A DNA stretch of 64,000 nucleotides from JARRNE01 sp963824085 (GTDB lineage: Bacteria; Pseudomonadota; Gammaproteobacteria; Chromatiales; Chromatiaceae): positions 106,848 through 170,847 of the forward strand of contig CAWGNT010000026.1 in assembly GCA_963824085.1 (NCBI GenBank), read 5' to 3'. The translations under genes were made by a program, and so were the position numbers. How positions within the stretch are numbered: position 1 is the stretch's first letter; each line of letters opens with the position of its first letter. Shown here one piece after another: positions 9,364 through 19,190 of the stretch. The notes below the pieces were generated by a model. The model did no database searches and was not told the DNA's origin. It saw nothing but the letters and a program-made list of their open reading frames with translations.

Positions 9364-10173
9364 GACGTACAGGCTCTCGCGGTAGGTTCCGACCGGTCGA
9401 TGGCCTTGGACGGTCGTGCCGCGCGCGGGCTTGGGGGGCGAAGACCGAATGGAGCCGCGCCCGGGTTCGGCAAATTGCCGCGGCCCGCCGAACTTCGCCT
9501 ACCTCTTGGGTGCCTATGTGTGTGGTGGACATTGACAAGCACAGCCCATATACCGAGCTGGTGCGATTACCCCAAGGATCATTGCCGAATCCCTGTGACC
9601 CTCATGATCACCATGTGACAGATTAAGGGCGGGACCGCCGAGCGATTTACGATCGCGATGGGCCAGCGCGTGGCGGGTAGTGGGGTCGGCCCCGTATGCT
9701 CGGCGCGGGGATTACTGAGCAGGTCGACGAGCGTCTTTACAAGCAACGTTGCGGCGAGGTGTGCCAACATGGTGCTCGACAACGCCGATCTGGGTTCTTG
9801 GGATCCATCTGGAAAAATGATGGGTTGCGGCCGGCGAGCGCGAGCAGATCCAGTGGGCCCCCAGCGCTCAAGTGAACCTCACAGTGTGGGTGGCGTTTGG
9901 CGAATGCGGCTGGACTACGGTCGAGGTCGAGGCGACGACCGCCGCCCCTGTGGTGCTCGTCCGCCGCGACCGCGAGACGGTCCTCGCCGGTCGGCATCAT
10001 CAAAGTCGCTGGTGCCTGGTCGAGATGACGCCAGAGCGGGGGTGGCCGCCCGCTGGACAACAACCACTGCGTGTTCGACCTGACCACGACAGCTGACTCC
10101 GCGCGGCTGACGTAGCTCCTTCAATCGACCGTGACGCCGTCTTCCGAGCCCGGGACGCAGGAGATTTGATCCT
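9364..10173. other. Intergenic region with one weak ORF
   Basis: 810 bp without a convincing gene. A GTTCCGA-CGATGG string at 9386 and CCGAATCCC at 9586 resemble the CRISPR-like repeat but are out of register. ORF 9872-10096 (plus, GTG start, 74 aa, beginning NLTVWVAFGECGWTTVEVEA) has a plausible beta-rich N-terminus but a low-complexity end and no good ribosome site. It may be a gene remnant. The leader of the XdhC gene lies at the right end. Confidence 0.35.
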
Positions 10174-11001
10174 ATGGCAAAGGACATCTTTGACATCATC
10201 CAGGAGCTGCGAACGAGCGGGCGGCCCTTTTCCGTCGCGACCGTGGTGGAGACGGTCGGTTCGGTTTCGGCCAAGACCGCCTCCAAGGCCGTTATCGATG
10301 AGCACGGTCGCGTCGTGGCGGGTTGGATTGGCGGCGGCTGTGCCGAGTCGGCGACTTGCCACAAGGCCGTGCAGTGCATGGACAGCGGGCAGCCCGCTAT
10401 CCTCGAGCTCGATCTCGACGACGAGGTTTTGGGCGCCGGTATGCCGTGCGGGGGTCACATGCGGGTCTACGTCGAGCCCATGCTGCCGAGACCTACTCTC
10501 TGGATCATGGGCCACGGCCGTGTTGCCGAGTGCCTCTGCAGCATGGGAGATATGCTCGGGCTGGACGTGGTGGCGAACGACCCCATGGTGGACCGGGAAC
10601 GCTATCCCGCCGCTGCGCGCCTGATCACGGACGATACGGATTACGACGAGCTGCGCCCCGAGGCGGGGGACTTCGTCGTGATCGCTACCCAGCACAAGGG
10701 GGATCACGAGTCGATGAAGCGCGCGCTTGCCTCGGATGCGCGGTATCTTGCCCTGATCGCGAGCCGCAAGCGTGCGCACCTGGTCCTGGATTACCTGCGG
10801 GGGGAAGGTATCCGCGACGAGGAGCTGGAGCGGGTGATGGCCCCTGCGGGTCTCGACCTCGGCGCACGCACCCCTGAGGAGATCGCGCTGTGCGTCATGA
10901 GCGAGATCGTGCTGGTGCGCCGCGGCGGCACTGGTATGAGGATGCGCGACAAGCTCGGAGGGGAGCAGGGACAGCCCCGATTGAAGTCTGTCGGTGTCTG
11001 A
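10174..11001 (+). CDS. XdhC/CoxI family protein
   Basis: 275 residues. AGGAG at 10159-10163 precedes the ATG. The N-terminal XdhC_CoxI domain (about residues 10-100) contains VVETVGSVSAKTASKAVIDE and AGWIGGGCAE, with a Cys in the second segment and another in LGAGMPCGGHM that may bind the molybdenum cofactor. A Rossmann-like XdhC_C domain follows (LWIMGHGRVAECLCSMGDMLGLDVVANDP, then FVVIATQHKGDHESMKRAL). Family members insert or sulfurate Moco in xanthine-dehydrogenase or CO-dehydrogenase-type enzymes. No molybdo-hydroxylase gene is nearby, so its client is unknown. Confidence 0.92.
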   Translation: MAKDIFDIIQELRTSGRPFSVATVVETVGSVSAKTASKAVIDEHGRVVAGWIGGGCAESATCHKAVQCMDSGQPAILELDLDDEVLGAGMPCGGHMRVYVEPMLPRPTLWIMGHGRVAECLCSMGDMLGLDVVANDPMVDRERYPAAARLITDDTDYDELRPEAGDFVVIATQHKGDHESMKRALASDARYLALIASRKRAHLVLDYLRGEGIRDEELERVMAPAGLDLGARTPEEIALCVMSEIVLVRRGGTGMRMRDKLGGEQGQPRLKSVGV

Positions 11002-11282
11002 TCGTGCCGGTCGAGGTCGCGCTTCGCCCGGTACGATTTCATGCAGTTGCGGGTGGCCGGCCTCCCCGCCGCGGGGCCGAAGGGTCCCCGCTGGACCGCC
11101 GCGGTGGCGGTGTACTGAGCGGCGGCGACTGACGGTACGCTTCCGGCGACTTGTAGTTTCTCCCTCGACGCCTATGCTAACGCCTGTATTCGTGATGGCG
11201 GTGGAGGCGTCGCTGACAGGCAGCCTAAACCGTTATCCCTGAGACGCGTTCGCCCAAACAACACAAATGGGGGCGAGGCGAG

Positions 11283-12266
11283 ATGGACGGGATTTGGCTG
11301 GCGGGGGACTCGACGGCGTTTCGCAAGGCGCTGTCACTGATCGACAAGCTGGCGCAGTTCGACGCGCCGGTGCTGATCGAGGGCGAGACCGGTACGGGTA
11401 AGGAGATGGCGGCCCGTGCCATTCACTACCGTGGCCGCCGTTGCGAAAAGCCCTTCGTTCCGGTCAACTGCGGAGCCTTTCCCGATGCGTTGATCGAAAG
11501 CGAGCTCTTTGGCCATGTCAAAGGGGCGTTTACTGACGCACGCAGCGATCATCCGGGCATGGTGGGCATCGCTGCCGGTGGCACGCTGTTTCTCGACGAA
11601 GTGGACGGCCTGACCACCAAGGGTCAGGTGGCGTTGCTGCGTTTTCTCCAGGACTGTTGTTATCGGCCGGTTGGGGGGCGCACCGAACGTCGCGCGGACG
11701 TGCGGGTCATCGCTGCCAGCAATGCGCCGCTCGACCGACTGACGGAGTCGGGCAGCTTTCGCCTGGACTTGTTGTTTCGCCTTCGAATCATGAGCCTCCT
11801 TCTGCCGCCCTTACGCGACCGGGAGGGCGACGTGATGTTGCTGGCCCGCCTGTTTCTCAAGCGCTGTCATGAGGAGCACGGCTGCCCTGTGCGTCGACTC
11901 GACGAGGGCAGCTGTGAATGGTTCCCTCGCTATTGCTGGCCCGGCAACGTCCGCGAGCTGCAGAGCCTGGTCTACCGAGAAGCGCTGATCTGTGACCAGG
12001 ACGTATTGCGCCTCCCGGCGCCCGATTCTCTAGCGCCGGAGCAGGAGGGGCATCGGGATCGCGCGTCCACCTTTGACGGCACTGATTTCGCGACAGCCAA
12101 GGCCAAGGCGGTGGCGCAATTCGAGCGCAGCTATCTGGTGCGGTTGATGCGGCAGGCGCAGGGAAATGTCACCCGCGCCGCTCGCCTGGCGGGAAAGGAG
12201 CGGCGGGCACTGGGTAAGCTCCTAAAAAAACACGGTATCGGCAATTGCGGTTCGCCCTCGGCGTAA
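11283..12266 (+). CDS. Sigma-54-type transcriptional activator (AAA+ and Fis HTH, no sensor domain)
   Basis: 327 residues. The AAA+ domain starts almost at residue 1: Walker A GETGTGKE (34-41), sigma-54 contact loop GAFTDA (81-86, where the usual motif is GAFTGA), Walker B GGTLFLDEVD (99-108), sensor/arginine-finger segment FRLDLLFRLRI and the PGNVREL motif. A Fis-type helix-turn-helix closes the protein (about 285-320, QGNVTRAARLAGKERRALGKLLKKHGI). There is no receiver, GAF or PAS domain, as in PspF-like activators controlled by partner proteins or by level. It faces the 3' end of the contractile injection operon, whose promoter carries a sigma-54 box, so it is the likely activator. Confidence 0.92.
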   Translation: MDGIWLAGDSTAFRKALSLIDKLAQFDAPVLIEGETGTGKEMAARAIHYRGRRCEKPFVPVNCGAFPDALIESELFGHVKGAFTDARSDHPGMVGIAAGGTLFLDEVDGLTTKGQVALLRFLQDCCYRPVGGRTERRADVRVIAASNAPLDRLTESGSFRLDLLFRLRIMSLLLPPLRDREGDVMLLARLFLKRCHEEHGCPVRRLDEGSCEWFPRYCWPGNVRELQSLVYREALICDQDVLRLPAPDSLAPEQEGHRDRASTFDGTDFATAKAKAVAQFERSYLVRLMRQAQGNVTRAARLAGKERRALGKLLKKHGIGNCGSPSA

Positions 12267-12399
12267 GGAGCCGAGTCCGTAGGACCGTGGCGGTTCCGAC
12301 AGTCTGCGCTGAACGAAACAGCACCCGCTGATTTGAGGCACGGCCCCGAGGACCTGGCAAGTCGCATCGGGCGCCGGCAGGCTGATTGCCCGGCGCTGC

Positions 12400-14613
12400 T
12401 TAGACCTTCAGCCCCAGCACCCCTGCGAACCGGGTCAACCGGTCCAGCTGTGCCATGGCGTCGGCCTTTTCCATTTCCATCGCGGCGATCTGGGCGTTCA
12501 GCTCCTCCACCTGATGTCTGTCCGCGCCGGTGGGGTCGGCGCCTTCGGTGACCCATTGCTGCCAGGTGTCGCGGACTTCGGTGATGTCGCGGATGTATTG
12601 CTCCATGCGCGGGATCCGGCCGCGCAGCTCGGGAACCCGGTACTTGAGCCAAGCGCCGACTTGGCTGCGGACCTGGCCCTGGAGGGCGATCAGGTCCGTG
12701 TCGTAGGAGCCGGCGCGGGCGTAGCCGGCTGCCTTGAGGCTGTGGGCGAAAGTGTCGAAGGAAGCGTTCGGGTCCGCCAGCGCGTTCCAGGCTCCGCCCC
12801 AGCGCTTCTGCAGTTGATCCAGATGGTGGGTGGCGGCGCGCTCCGGCGTGTCGTAGCCGAAGGTGGGACTGGTGCGGATGTCCTTCTTGCCTTTCTCCGT
12901 GGCCTCGTTCTGAGGGAGGTTGTAGAGATAGACGCCCTCGCTCTCCTGGCCGGGGACGATGCCGACGATCTTTCCGCCCTTGCGGATCATCGATGCCTGC
13001 TCGTTGAACAGCCGGTTGCGATGCCGCGACGGTAGGCCGACGGTACCCGGCGACTGCTCGCCGTAGGCCTGGGTGATCAGCCACAGGGCCCGTTTCAGGC
13101 TCACCTTGTTGTTGCTCTCCACCGCGGCAAGTACCGCGGGCACCACTTCGTCGAAATAGTCGGTCCAGGGCGGCGGCTTGGCGGCCTTGACGGCGGCCGC
13201 GCTCGGGGGCGGCATGCGGGCGGGTTCCGGCTTGGGCCCGGCAGGCTGGCGCTGGACTATGCCGGCGGGCGCCGAGCCCGGCCGCGGCGCGGCCGCCAGT
13301 TCCGCGACGGCGTCGGCTTCCCGTTCGTGGCGGTCGCCCGGGGTACTCACCAGCAGGCCGTCGGCCGCTGGCTTCGCCGAGACGGGGCCGGCCGACTGCT
13401 GCACGGTGTGCGCCAGCTCGTGGGCCAGCAGCTGGCGGCCGTCGGCCCCTTCCGGATCGTAGCGGCCGGCGCGGAAGAAGATGTCGCGGCCGACGGTGAA
13501 AGCCTTGGCACGCAGCTCGCGGGCCAGGCCGTCGGCAGCGGCGCCGTGGTGGATGCGGACCGCTGACAGGTCCGCGCCCAGGGCCGGCTCCAGTCGCCGC
13601 CGCAGGGCGGGTTCGAGGCTCCGGCCGCCGCCCTGGTGGGTGCGGATGCGGCCGGCCAAGTGGTCACCGGGGCCTTCGCCGGCAGCCGGTTCCGCGTCCC
13701 GCTGCACGGGACCGGGACCCGGTTCCGGCTGGGGTGGCCCACCGATGGGGTGGAAGGAGGCGGGGCCGAACCCCCAGGAGCCGGGCAGCAGCTGGCCCAC
13801 GTCCACATGGACGCCGACCATGATGCTGGAAGTACCGAAGTTGAACTCGACGCCGTAGCCAGGCAGCAGCGGTACGGGGATCACCCGGCCATTCAGCAGC
13901 GGCAGAATCTCCTGCCGCGAGCTTGGGTGGATTAGCAGCGGCGCCAGCGTGCCGGCGGCGACACTCACCGATGCGGCCACGAAAGCGGCCCGCTCGCCGG
14001 TGTCCGCGCCATGCCAATAGCGGCTCAGTTGGCCCAGGGCTTGCGCGCGCGCCTGGTCCAGAACCAGCCGCACTTGAGGCAGGGCGGCGACGGCTCCAAG
14101 GACGTCGCCGACGCTGCCGGCTCTCGGGCCGCCGGATTCGCCTTCGGCGTGGCCGCCGGCCGCAGCGGCCGGTGTCACGGCCGGGGTGGGCGAGGTCGCG
14201 CTCGACGGGACGGGCGTCGCACCTGGCCCGGTGGTGCCCGCCGCCGGCACAGCGGCGCCGCTGGCGGCGGCCGCCTGCAGCTGGGGTTGCAAGCGGGCCG
14301 GGTCCAGCAGTTGGCTGAGCAGGGGCAACGGGTCTTCCCCGCCGAAGCGGTACTGCAGCTCCAGGTGGGGGCGGAAGGCGGCATAGGGGTCCGGCGCTTG
14401 CAGCAACGACGGCCGGGGCAGCTGCAGCGGCCGGGCGGCGGGCGACGGCGTTGGGCCGTCGCCGTCACGCTGCACCGTCAGGTCGCTGCGGCCGGTGTGG
14501 CGCAGGAAGCGGGGTGTGCCCGTTGCCGTTTGGCGGCGCCGTTCGCCACCTGCGTGCGGGCGTGTGTTCCCGAGCCGGGGAGCAGCGGGTCTTGTCTCAC
14601 GGTACACCGGCAT
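12400..14613 (-). CDS. DUF4157 protein with C-terminal glucosaminidase-like domain, candidate eCIS effector
   Basis: 737 residues; GGAGG precedes the ATG. The N-terminal half is Pro/Ala rich and low complexity. The DUF4157 domain (about 320-420) has the zincin motif HELAHTVQQ, the hallmark domain of eCIS-associated toxins. From about residue 490 the pattern fits the glucosaminidase fold: ALWLITQAYGEQS, a NRLFNEQ segment comparable to the NLFGIK region, FGYDTPERAATHHLDQL and a terminal AAGYARAGSYDTDLIALQ similar to the AGYATDP-type ending. A final coiled segment follows. If active, it would cut peptidoglycan glycan strands. It is the last gene of the eCIS cluster, after a 275-bp gap that could hold its own promoter. 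The domain assignment is from pattern only. Confidence 0.82.
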   Translation of the reverse strand: MPVYRETRPAAPRLGNTRPHAGGERRRQTATGTPRFLRHTGRSDLTVQRDGDGPTPSPAARPLQLPRPSLLQAPDPYAAFRPHLELQYRFGGEDPLPLLSQLLDPARLQPQLQAAAASGAAVPAAGTTGPGATPVPSSATSPTPAVTPAAAAGGHAEGESGGPRAGSVGDVLGAVAALPQVRLVLDQARAQALGQLSRYWHGADTGERAAFVAASVSVAAGTLAPLLIHPSSRQEILPLLNGRVIPVPLLPGYGVEFNFGTSSIMVGVHVDVGQLLPGSWGFGPASFHPIGGPPQPEPGPGPVQRDAEPAAGEGPGDHLAGRIRTHQGGGRSLEPALRRRLEPALGADLSAVRIHHGAAADGLARELRAKAFTVGRDIFFRAGRYDPEGADGRQLLAHELAHTVQQSAGPVSAKPAADGLLVSTPGDRHEREADAVAELAAAPRPGSAPAGIVQRQPAGPKPEPARMPPPSAAAVKAAKPPPWTDYFDEVVPAVLAAVESNNKVSLKRALWLITQAYGEQSPGTVGLPSRHRNRLFNEQASMIRKGGKIVGIVPGQESEGVYLYNLPQNEATEKGKKDIRTSPTFGYDTPERAATHHLDQLQKRWGGAWNALADPNASFDTFAHSLKAAGYARAGSYDTDLIALQGQVRSQVGAWLKYRVPELRGRIPRMEQYIRDITEVRDTWQQWVTEGADPTGADRHQVEELNAQIAAMEMEKADAMAQLDRLTRFAGVLGLKV

Positions 14614-14888
14614 GGTTGTCCTCCAATCCAGACAGGGTCGGCGGGGTTTTGCATACTAAGGCTTCGCAATCCAAGGACGCCGACGCGACGTCCGCCGCAC
14701 GCGGAAGCTGCGCCATGGTGAACGGTGGAGACCAGAACCCTCAGCAGCGGGGCGTCGGCGGCATGGGCCCGCTCTCCGGTCGCAGCCAGCCCGGTCGCCC
14801 GCCGCCTCCGGAATCTCAGTGTAGTCATGGGGCCGCCGGCTGTCGGCGCGCCGCATTCGGGACGCCATGGCGCGTTCCGACACGGCTT
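14614..14888. other. Gap between the last two eCIS-cluster genes
   Basis: 275 bp, the longest break inside the cluster, where other spacings range from overlaps to about 65 bp. On the minus strand it ends in TTGGAGGACAACC before the ATG at 14613. TTGCAT and TAGTAT-like strings near 14650-14665 might form a promoter, but none is convincing. Confidence 0.35.
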
Positions 14889-15803
14889 TCAACCATGGGA
14901 CACCGCCGCCCGCACCGCCGCGGCAAAGTCCGGGCCGGGCGACTCCAGGTGCAGAGTTTTCCCCACCACCAGCGCCGGGCGGCGGCTGCGGGGCACGCCG
15001 CAGGTATCCAGGATGGCCAGTTGCCGAAGCACGCCGTCGGTGCGCGGATCGTCCGGGTAGTACAGTGGCGGCGCGACGGACGGCACGGGTTCGCGCAGGA
15101 CCGCCGCGACCACCTCGACGGGGGCATCCCGCAGCCGGGCAAGCTGTTCCTGGCGGTGGAAGGCTTGCAGGACGGCCTGCGGGGTCTCGCTTCGGGGAGC
15201 GTGCATCCAGACCCAGCGCACCTGGGTTGCCTGCGGTGCGATCAGGGCTGCGGCGGCCTCCAGCATGCGGGGCAGGCGGTCGTCCTGGGGGTCGCCGACG
15301 ACGATGATGGGCGTCTCCCCAGCGCCGAAACTCACCGCGTCGTCCGGGGGTCCCGGCGCCTCCACCAGGTCCGGCTCGGGGGGCAGGCCGGCGAGCTTGC
15401 GGCGGGCGCCGAACACCAGGGAGAGCACTTCCACCGCCGTGCGCGCCGGGAAGGGCAGTTGCACCAGGGGGGAACCGAGGCGATAGGGGGCATCGCCTAT
15501 GCGCTTCAGGGTTTCCGCGCGCCAGCCTTCCAGCAGCGCATCTTCGTCGCCGCCTGCCAGGTAGTCCGCCGTGACGGCGGCCAGCGCGTCCGACAAGGCG
15601 CCATCCAGCACCGCCACCTCGGCGCTGTCGGCCACCCGCGCTCGCAGATCCGCTTCGAGGCGTATGGTGCCGAGGTTTTCCCACAGTACCGACGGGTGGC
15701 CGCGGAACCCCGGGGTCTCGTGCAGCGCGCACAGCAGCCGCAGGGCGAGGTGGTCTGCGCCCAGTTCGCGCAGCCGGGTGGCGGTGAGGTAGACAGGTGA
15801 CAT
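14889..15803 (-). CDS. Hypothetical protein overlapping the deaminase-like toxin gene; immunity or accessory candidate
   Basis: 304 residues. The ATG overlaps the toxin stop by one base (TGATG), so translation is probably coupled. I do not recognise the family. The N-terminal half is helical (YLTATRLRELGADHLALRLLCALHETPGF). The C-terminal half looks alpha/beta: strand TPIIVVGDP, then RWVWMHAPRSE, VEVVAAVLREP and PALVVGKTLHLES, possibly a Rossmann-like or effector-binding fold. No signal peptide or membrane helix is present, so it would be cytoplasmic. Position and coupling suggest an antitoxin/immunity protein, a loading chaperone or a third effector component. Confidence 0.75.
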   Translation of the reverse strand: MSPVYLTATRLRELGADHLALRLLCALHETPGFRGHPSVLWENLGTIRLEADLRARVADSAEVAVLDGALSDALAAVTADYLAGGDEDALLEGWRAETLKRIGDAPYRLGSPLVQLPFPARTAVEVLSLVFGARRKLAGLPPEPDLVEAPGPPDDAVSFGAGETPIIVVGDPQDDRLPRMLEAAAALIAPQATQVRWVWMHAPRSETPQAVLQAFHRQEQLARLRDAPVEVVAAVLREPVPSVAPPLYYPDDPRTDGVLRQLAILDTCGVPRSRRPALVVGKTLHLESPGPDFAAAVRAAVSHG

Positions 15804-18800
15804 CAGTAGATTACGCCTCGCATGATGCGGCGCACCGCCGTCTCGAAACTGGCCGCATCCGCCGCTGTGGCTCCGTCGGGCGGGGCGCCCACCGGCCAGC
15901 GCGCATACAGGGCCTGCAGCACGGCCAGGCGATCGCCTTCGGGTGTGTTGCGCACGATGGAACCGACGAGGTCGTCGGTGAGGCGGGGCACGTTCTCCAG
16001 CGGTCGTCCGCCCATCCGGCTGGCGTAGCCCTCCAGGTAGAGCACGGTGCGGCGCGGCAGGCCCATGCCCGCCGAGGCGGCCAAGAAGGCGGTTTCCGTG
16101 GGCAGGTCGGTGCGGTGGATGGCCGGGTTGTCGGTGGCCGCCACCACCCGCAGGTCCGGTTGGTCGGCCAGCATCTGGCCGACCGGGTGGCGCAGCGGCG
16201 GAAGGCCGGAGAGCACGATGTTGGAAGTGGGTGGCACCTCGACCGCGATGCGCAGCTGGGCGATGCGCGCCAGGGCCGCCAGCCGTCGCGCCTCCAGTCG
16301 GGCCACCTCGTCGGCGCGGATGACCTGCTCGACCTGGGCGCCCCGGTTGCTGTCCACAGTGCGGCGCCAGCTGCCGTCGGGCTGCTCGTGGAAACCCAGC
16401 TGGGGCAGGTCCTGGGGAAAGCGGAGGCCGAGCACCGTGCCGTGGCCGATGCGGTCCGCGCCGGCGGTGATGGCCGATTCGACGTTGCTCAGCAACTGGC
16501 TCATTTCGACGTTGCCGCTGGCAAGCTGTTCGCCAGCGTGGATGGTGATGTCCTTCATGCCCGTTGGCATCGCGCCGGTGGCCAGTTCGCCCTCCACGCC
16601 GGGGTATTGCGCCCGGTCCGCCGCGACTTGGGCGATGGCCTCGCGCAGCGCGCGCACCCGGGCGGCGAAATCCGCCACCGGTGCGGTGGGCAGGTCCGGT
16701 GGCAGCGGCTGCGTCTGGGATTCGATAGCCTCGCGCCTGGCGGCCTGTTCGGCCAGCACCTGCTCGAACAGGCCGGCGGTTTCCGGACCCAAGGGGTCGT
16801 AGCCCAACACCCGCGTCGCCGCCGCCGCGGTGTTGGGCCGCGTGCCCAGCCACCCGGCCAGGATACAGTAATTCATGGCGTGGGCCGCCAGGCTGGCGTC
16901 TGTCATCACCCCCAGACCCTGGAGCGATTCCAGCCCCGCCTTGTCGAACCCGACCACGTCGGAGCGGGCCAGGTCGGAAAACACCTGCTGGAGCAGGACC
17001 TGGTTCTGTTCCCGGGTGGCTCCGCCGAGCACGCCGCCGGTGCGGGTGATGATGCGGCGGGTTCCGCCGGTGATGGGGTCGGTGGCCGGCAGGCGCTCGC
17101 CGGTGCGGATCTCCAGGCCGCCCGTACCGCGTCTGACGAGCTCCGGCAGGATGGCCGGTAGGCCCTCGGTGCGGAAGGTGCCGGTGATGAGGTTGTAGAG
17201 GCGGAAGAAGCGCTGCAACTGGGGCCGGCTGGCGCGCTCGATGCCCAGGTGCAGCGAGGACTCGATCTGCTCGCCTAGCGTCTGGGCCCGCTGGCGCAGG
17301 GCACGGGGAACGCGCCCGGCAGGGGTGCTTCCAAGGTCGGTGCCCAGGGTTTCGAGCTGCGGCCGCAGCGCCGCCCACTGGCTTTGCACGGGATGGTTGG
17401 GATCGTCCAGTTCCGCCGCCATGGCGTCGCCAAATGCTAGGCGGTTGGCCAGCACCCGGGCACGGTCGCGGGGCGGCGCCTCCACCACGTCGGTGGCCAT
17501 GCGCCGCGCGTAGGCCATGGCGCCGGCGCCGTGCAGGTGCGGCTCGTAAAGCGGCAGGCCGCGGGTCTCGCCCAGGGTGCGCAGGAAGACCGCGGCGTTG
17601 CCCGGGTCGCTGCGGAAGGCCGAGACCATGAGCGGGTTGTTCAGCATGTCCGACACCCGGGAGGTGTCCCACTCCGCCATGACTTCGATGGCCTGCTGGA
17701 CCTCGAAGGGCAGCGCGTTTGCGACAGGGACCAGTTCCGGGGGCAGGGCGGCGAGCGGGTCGTTCGGGTCGCAGGCCGGCGCCTCCGGGGCGGTAGTGGT
17801 CGTCGACGCAACGATGGCCGGCTCGCGCAGCGGGTGGTGTGCCAGCGCGTTCATGAGCGGGATCTGGTCCGGCGGCACGCCGGCGCGCAGGCTCAGCAGT
17901 GGGTCCAGCTCGGCCAGGGGCGCGTCGGAACGTGCCAGCTCCGTGCGCGCGCTGGCTTCATCCGGCGCGTTGCGCACGGCGGTGAGCACCTCCCGCAGGG
18001 CGGCCATGTCGATGCTGACCGGCACCCGCTCGACGACGGTGTTGTCGGCGTCGAGTCGCAGCAGGCGGGTGATCTCGCCTTCCTCCCGTTCCATCACCCA
18101 GCGCGAGCCGCCGTGCTGGAATGTGCTGTAGCGCGCCCCCGGTTTCCGTTCGCCCTCCAGCGCGGTGGTGAGCGCGTCCGAGTGGGTGGGCGTGGGGGTG
18201 TCTGCGGCGTGCATGGCCGGCCCGCTGGGTGCGGTGAACTGCACTTCGCTCGGGACCACCGACTCGGCCCGCCGGTCCAGCAGCTCGCCCGCCTCGGCCA
18301 CGCCGGAGACCTCCATGGTGCCGCGCCAGGACATGACGTCACGGAAGTCGTCGAGGAAATCGCCGGCCTGGCCGTCCGGGTGGCGTTGGGCCCACGCGTC
18401 GTACCAGACCTTGATGTGGTGGGGACCGACGTCCGACACCGCCGCCAGTTGCCGCGGAGACGCAGCCAGCGTGCGAATGAGCGGCAGCGGCAGACCTTCG
18501 TTGGCGACGGCAGCGCCCACTTCCGGGCGCGCCATCCAGGTGATGAAGGCGGCCCCGCGTCCGGGCGGCAGTCCGCCCACGAAGCTCGGCAGATCCGGCC
18601 AGCCGCCCCCGCGCAAATGCACTAGGGCCTGGCTGCGCGTGGCCTCCGGAACGTCCGGGGCGGCGGCCTGGACCGATTCGTCTACCACGTCGATGACCAC
18701 GGGGGACTCCCGCCCCTGAGGGAAAAACCACTGCAGCGAACCGTCCGCGGTGCGCACGGAGAAGACGCCGCCGGACTCCGGCCGGATCTCGGTGACGCGG

Positions 18801-19190
18801 CCCTGCTGCTGCAGGCGCGCCAGATAGGCCGCCACGTTGTCCGCGCTGCCCTGGTACGACCATGTCTCGCCAGTGACCGGCCGCACACCCAGACGCACCT
18901 CGTCCCGGGCGTTGCGGATCATCTCCTGCATCGCGGTGGTATGGGCCTCGAGCTGGGTGCGCTGGTCGGCGGTGATCTCCCCCATCTGTTCGAACAGCCG
19001 GGCGAACCCACGGGTGCGGCCCACCTGCTCGTGGGCCTGCTTCATCAGGGCGTCGCCCGCGGCCACGTCCTCGCGGCTGCTTTCCAACCAGTTGCGCAGG
19101 TTTCTGCCCGTTTCCTGCAGTTCCGCGCGGTGGGCGTCCCAGGCACGCATGACCCGGCTGCGCTCCTCGGCGGCCCTCCTCGGTCCATCA
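15803..19190 (-). CDS. C-terminal part of giant DUF4157 effector: adenosine-deaminase-like domain
   Basis: About 1125 residues in one frame, the 3' part of a gene starting at 21806. A helical linker region (to about 17600) is followed by an adenosine deaminase-like domain with its motifs in canonical order: EPHLHGAG (HxH at 17531-17539), ITIHAGE (HAGE at 16529-16540), DRIGHG (16439-16456), PPTSN (TSN at 16220-16228) and ATDNPAIHRTDLPTE (TDNP at 16124-16135). The metal-binding His pair, catalytic Glu, His of IGHG and first Asp of TDDP are kept; the second Asp is Asn. The predicted reaction is hydrolytic deamination of adenosine-type substrates. An in-frame ATG at 19150 exists, but the coding continues upstream in another frame (see 19180-20658). 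Confidence 0.82.

Noticed and set aside
9298..9626. ORFs of about 106-108 codons across the CRISPR-like repeats
   Set aside because: They overlap the periodic repeats, exist in two frames at once and lack ribosome sites or protein-like patterns.
12340..12410. GCGCCGG/CCGGCGC stem between activator and last effector as a terminator
   Set aside because: The loop is 12 bases long and no T-run follows on either strand, so terminator function is not supported.
14451..15800. Long plus-strand open frame (about 450 codons) opposite the 304-aa gene
   Set aside because: Arg/Gly/Gln-rich translation without motifs; it is the antisense shadow of a GC-rich gene.
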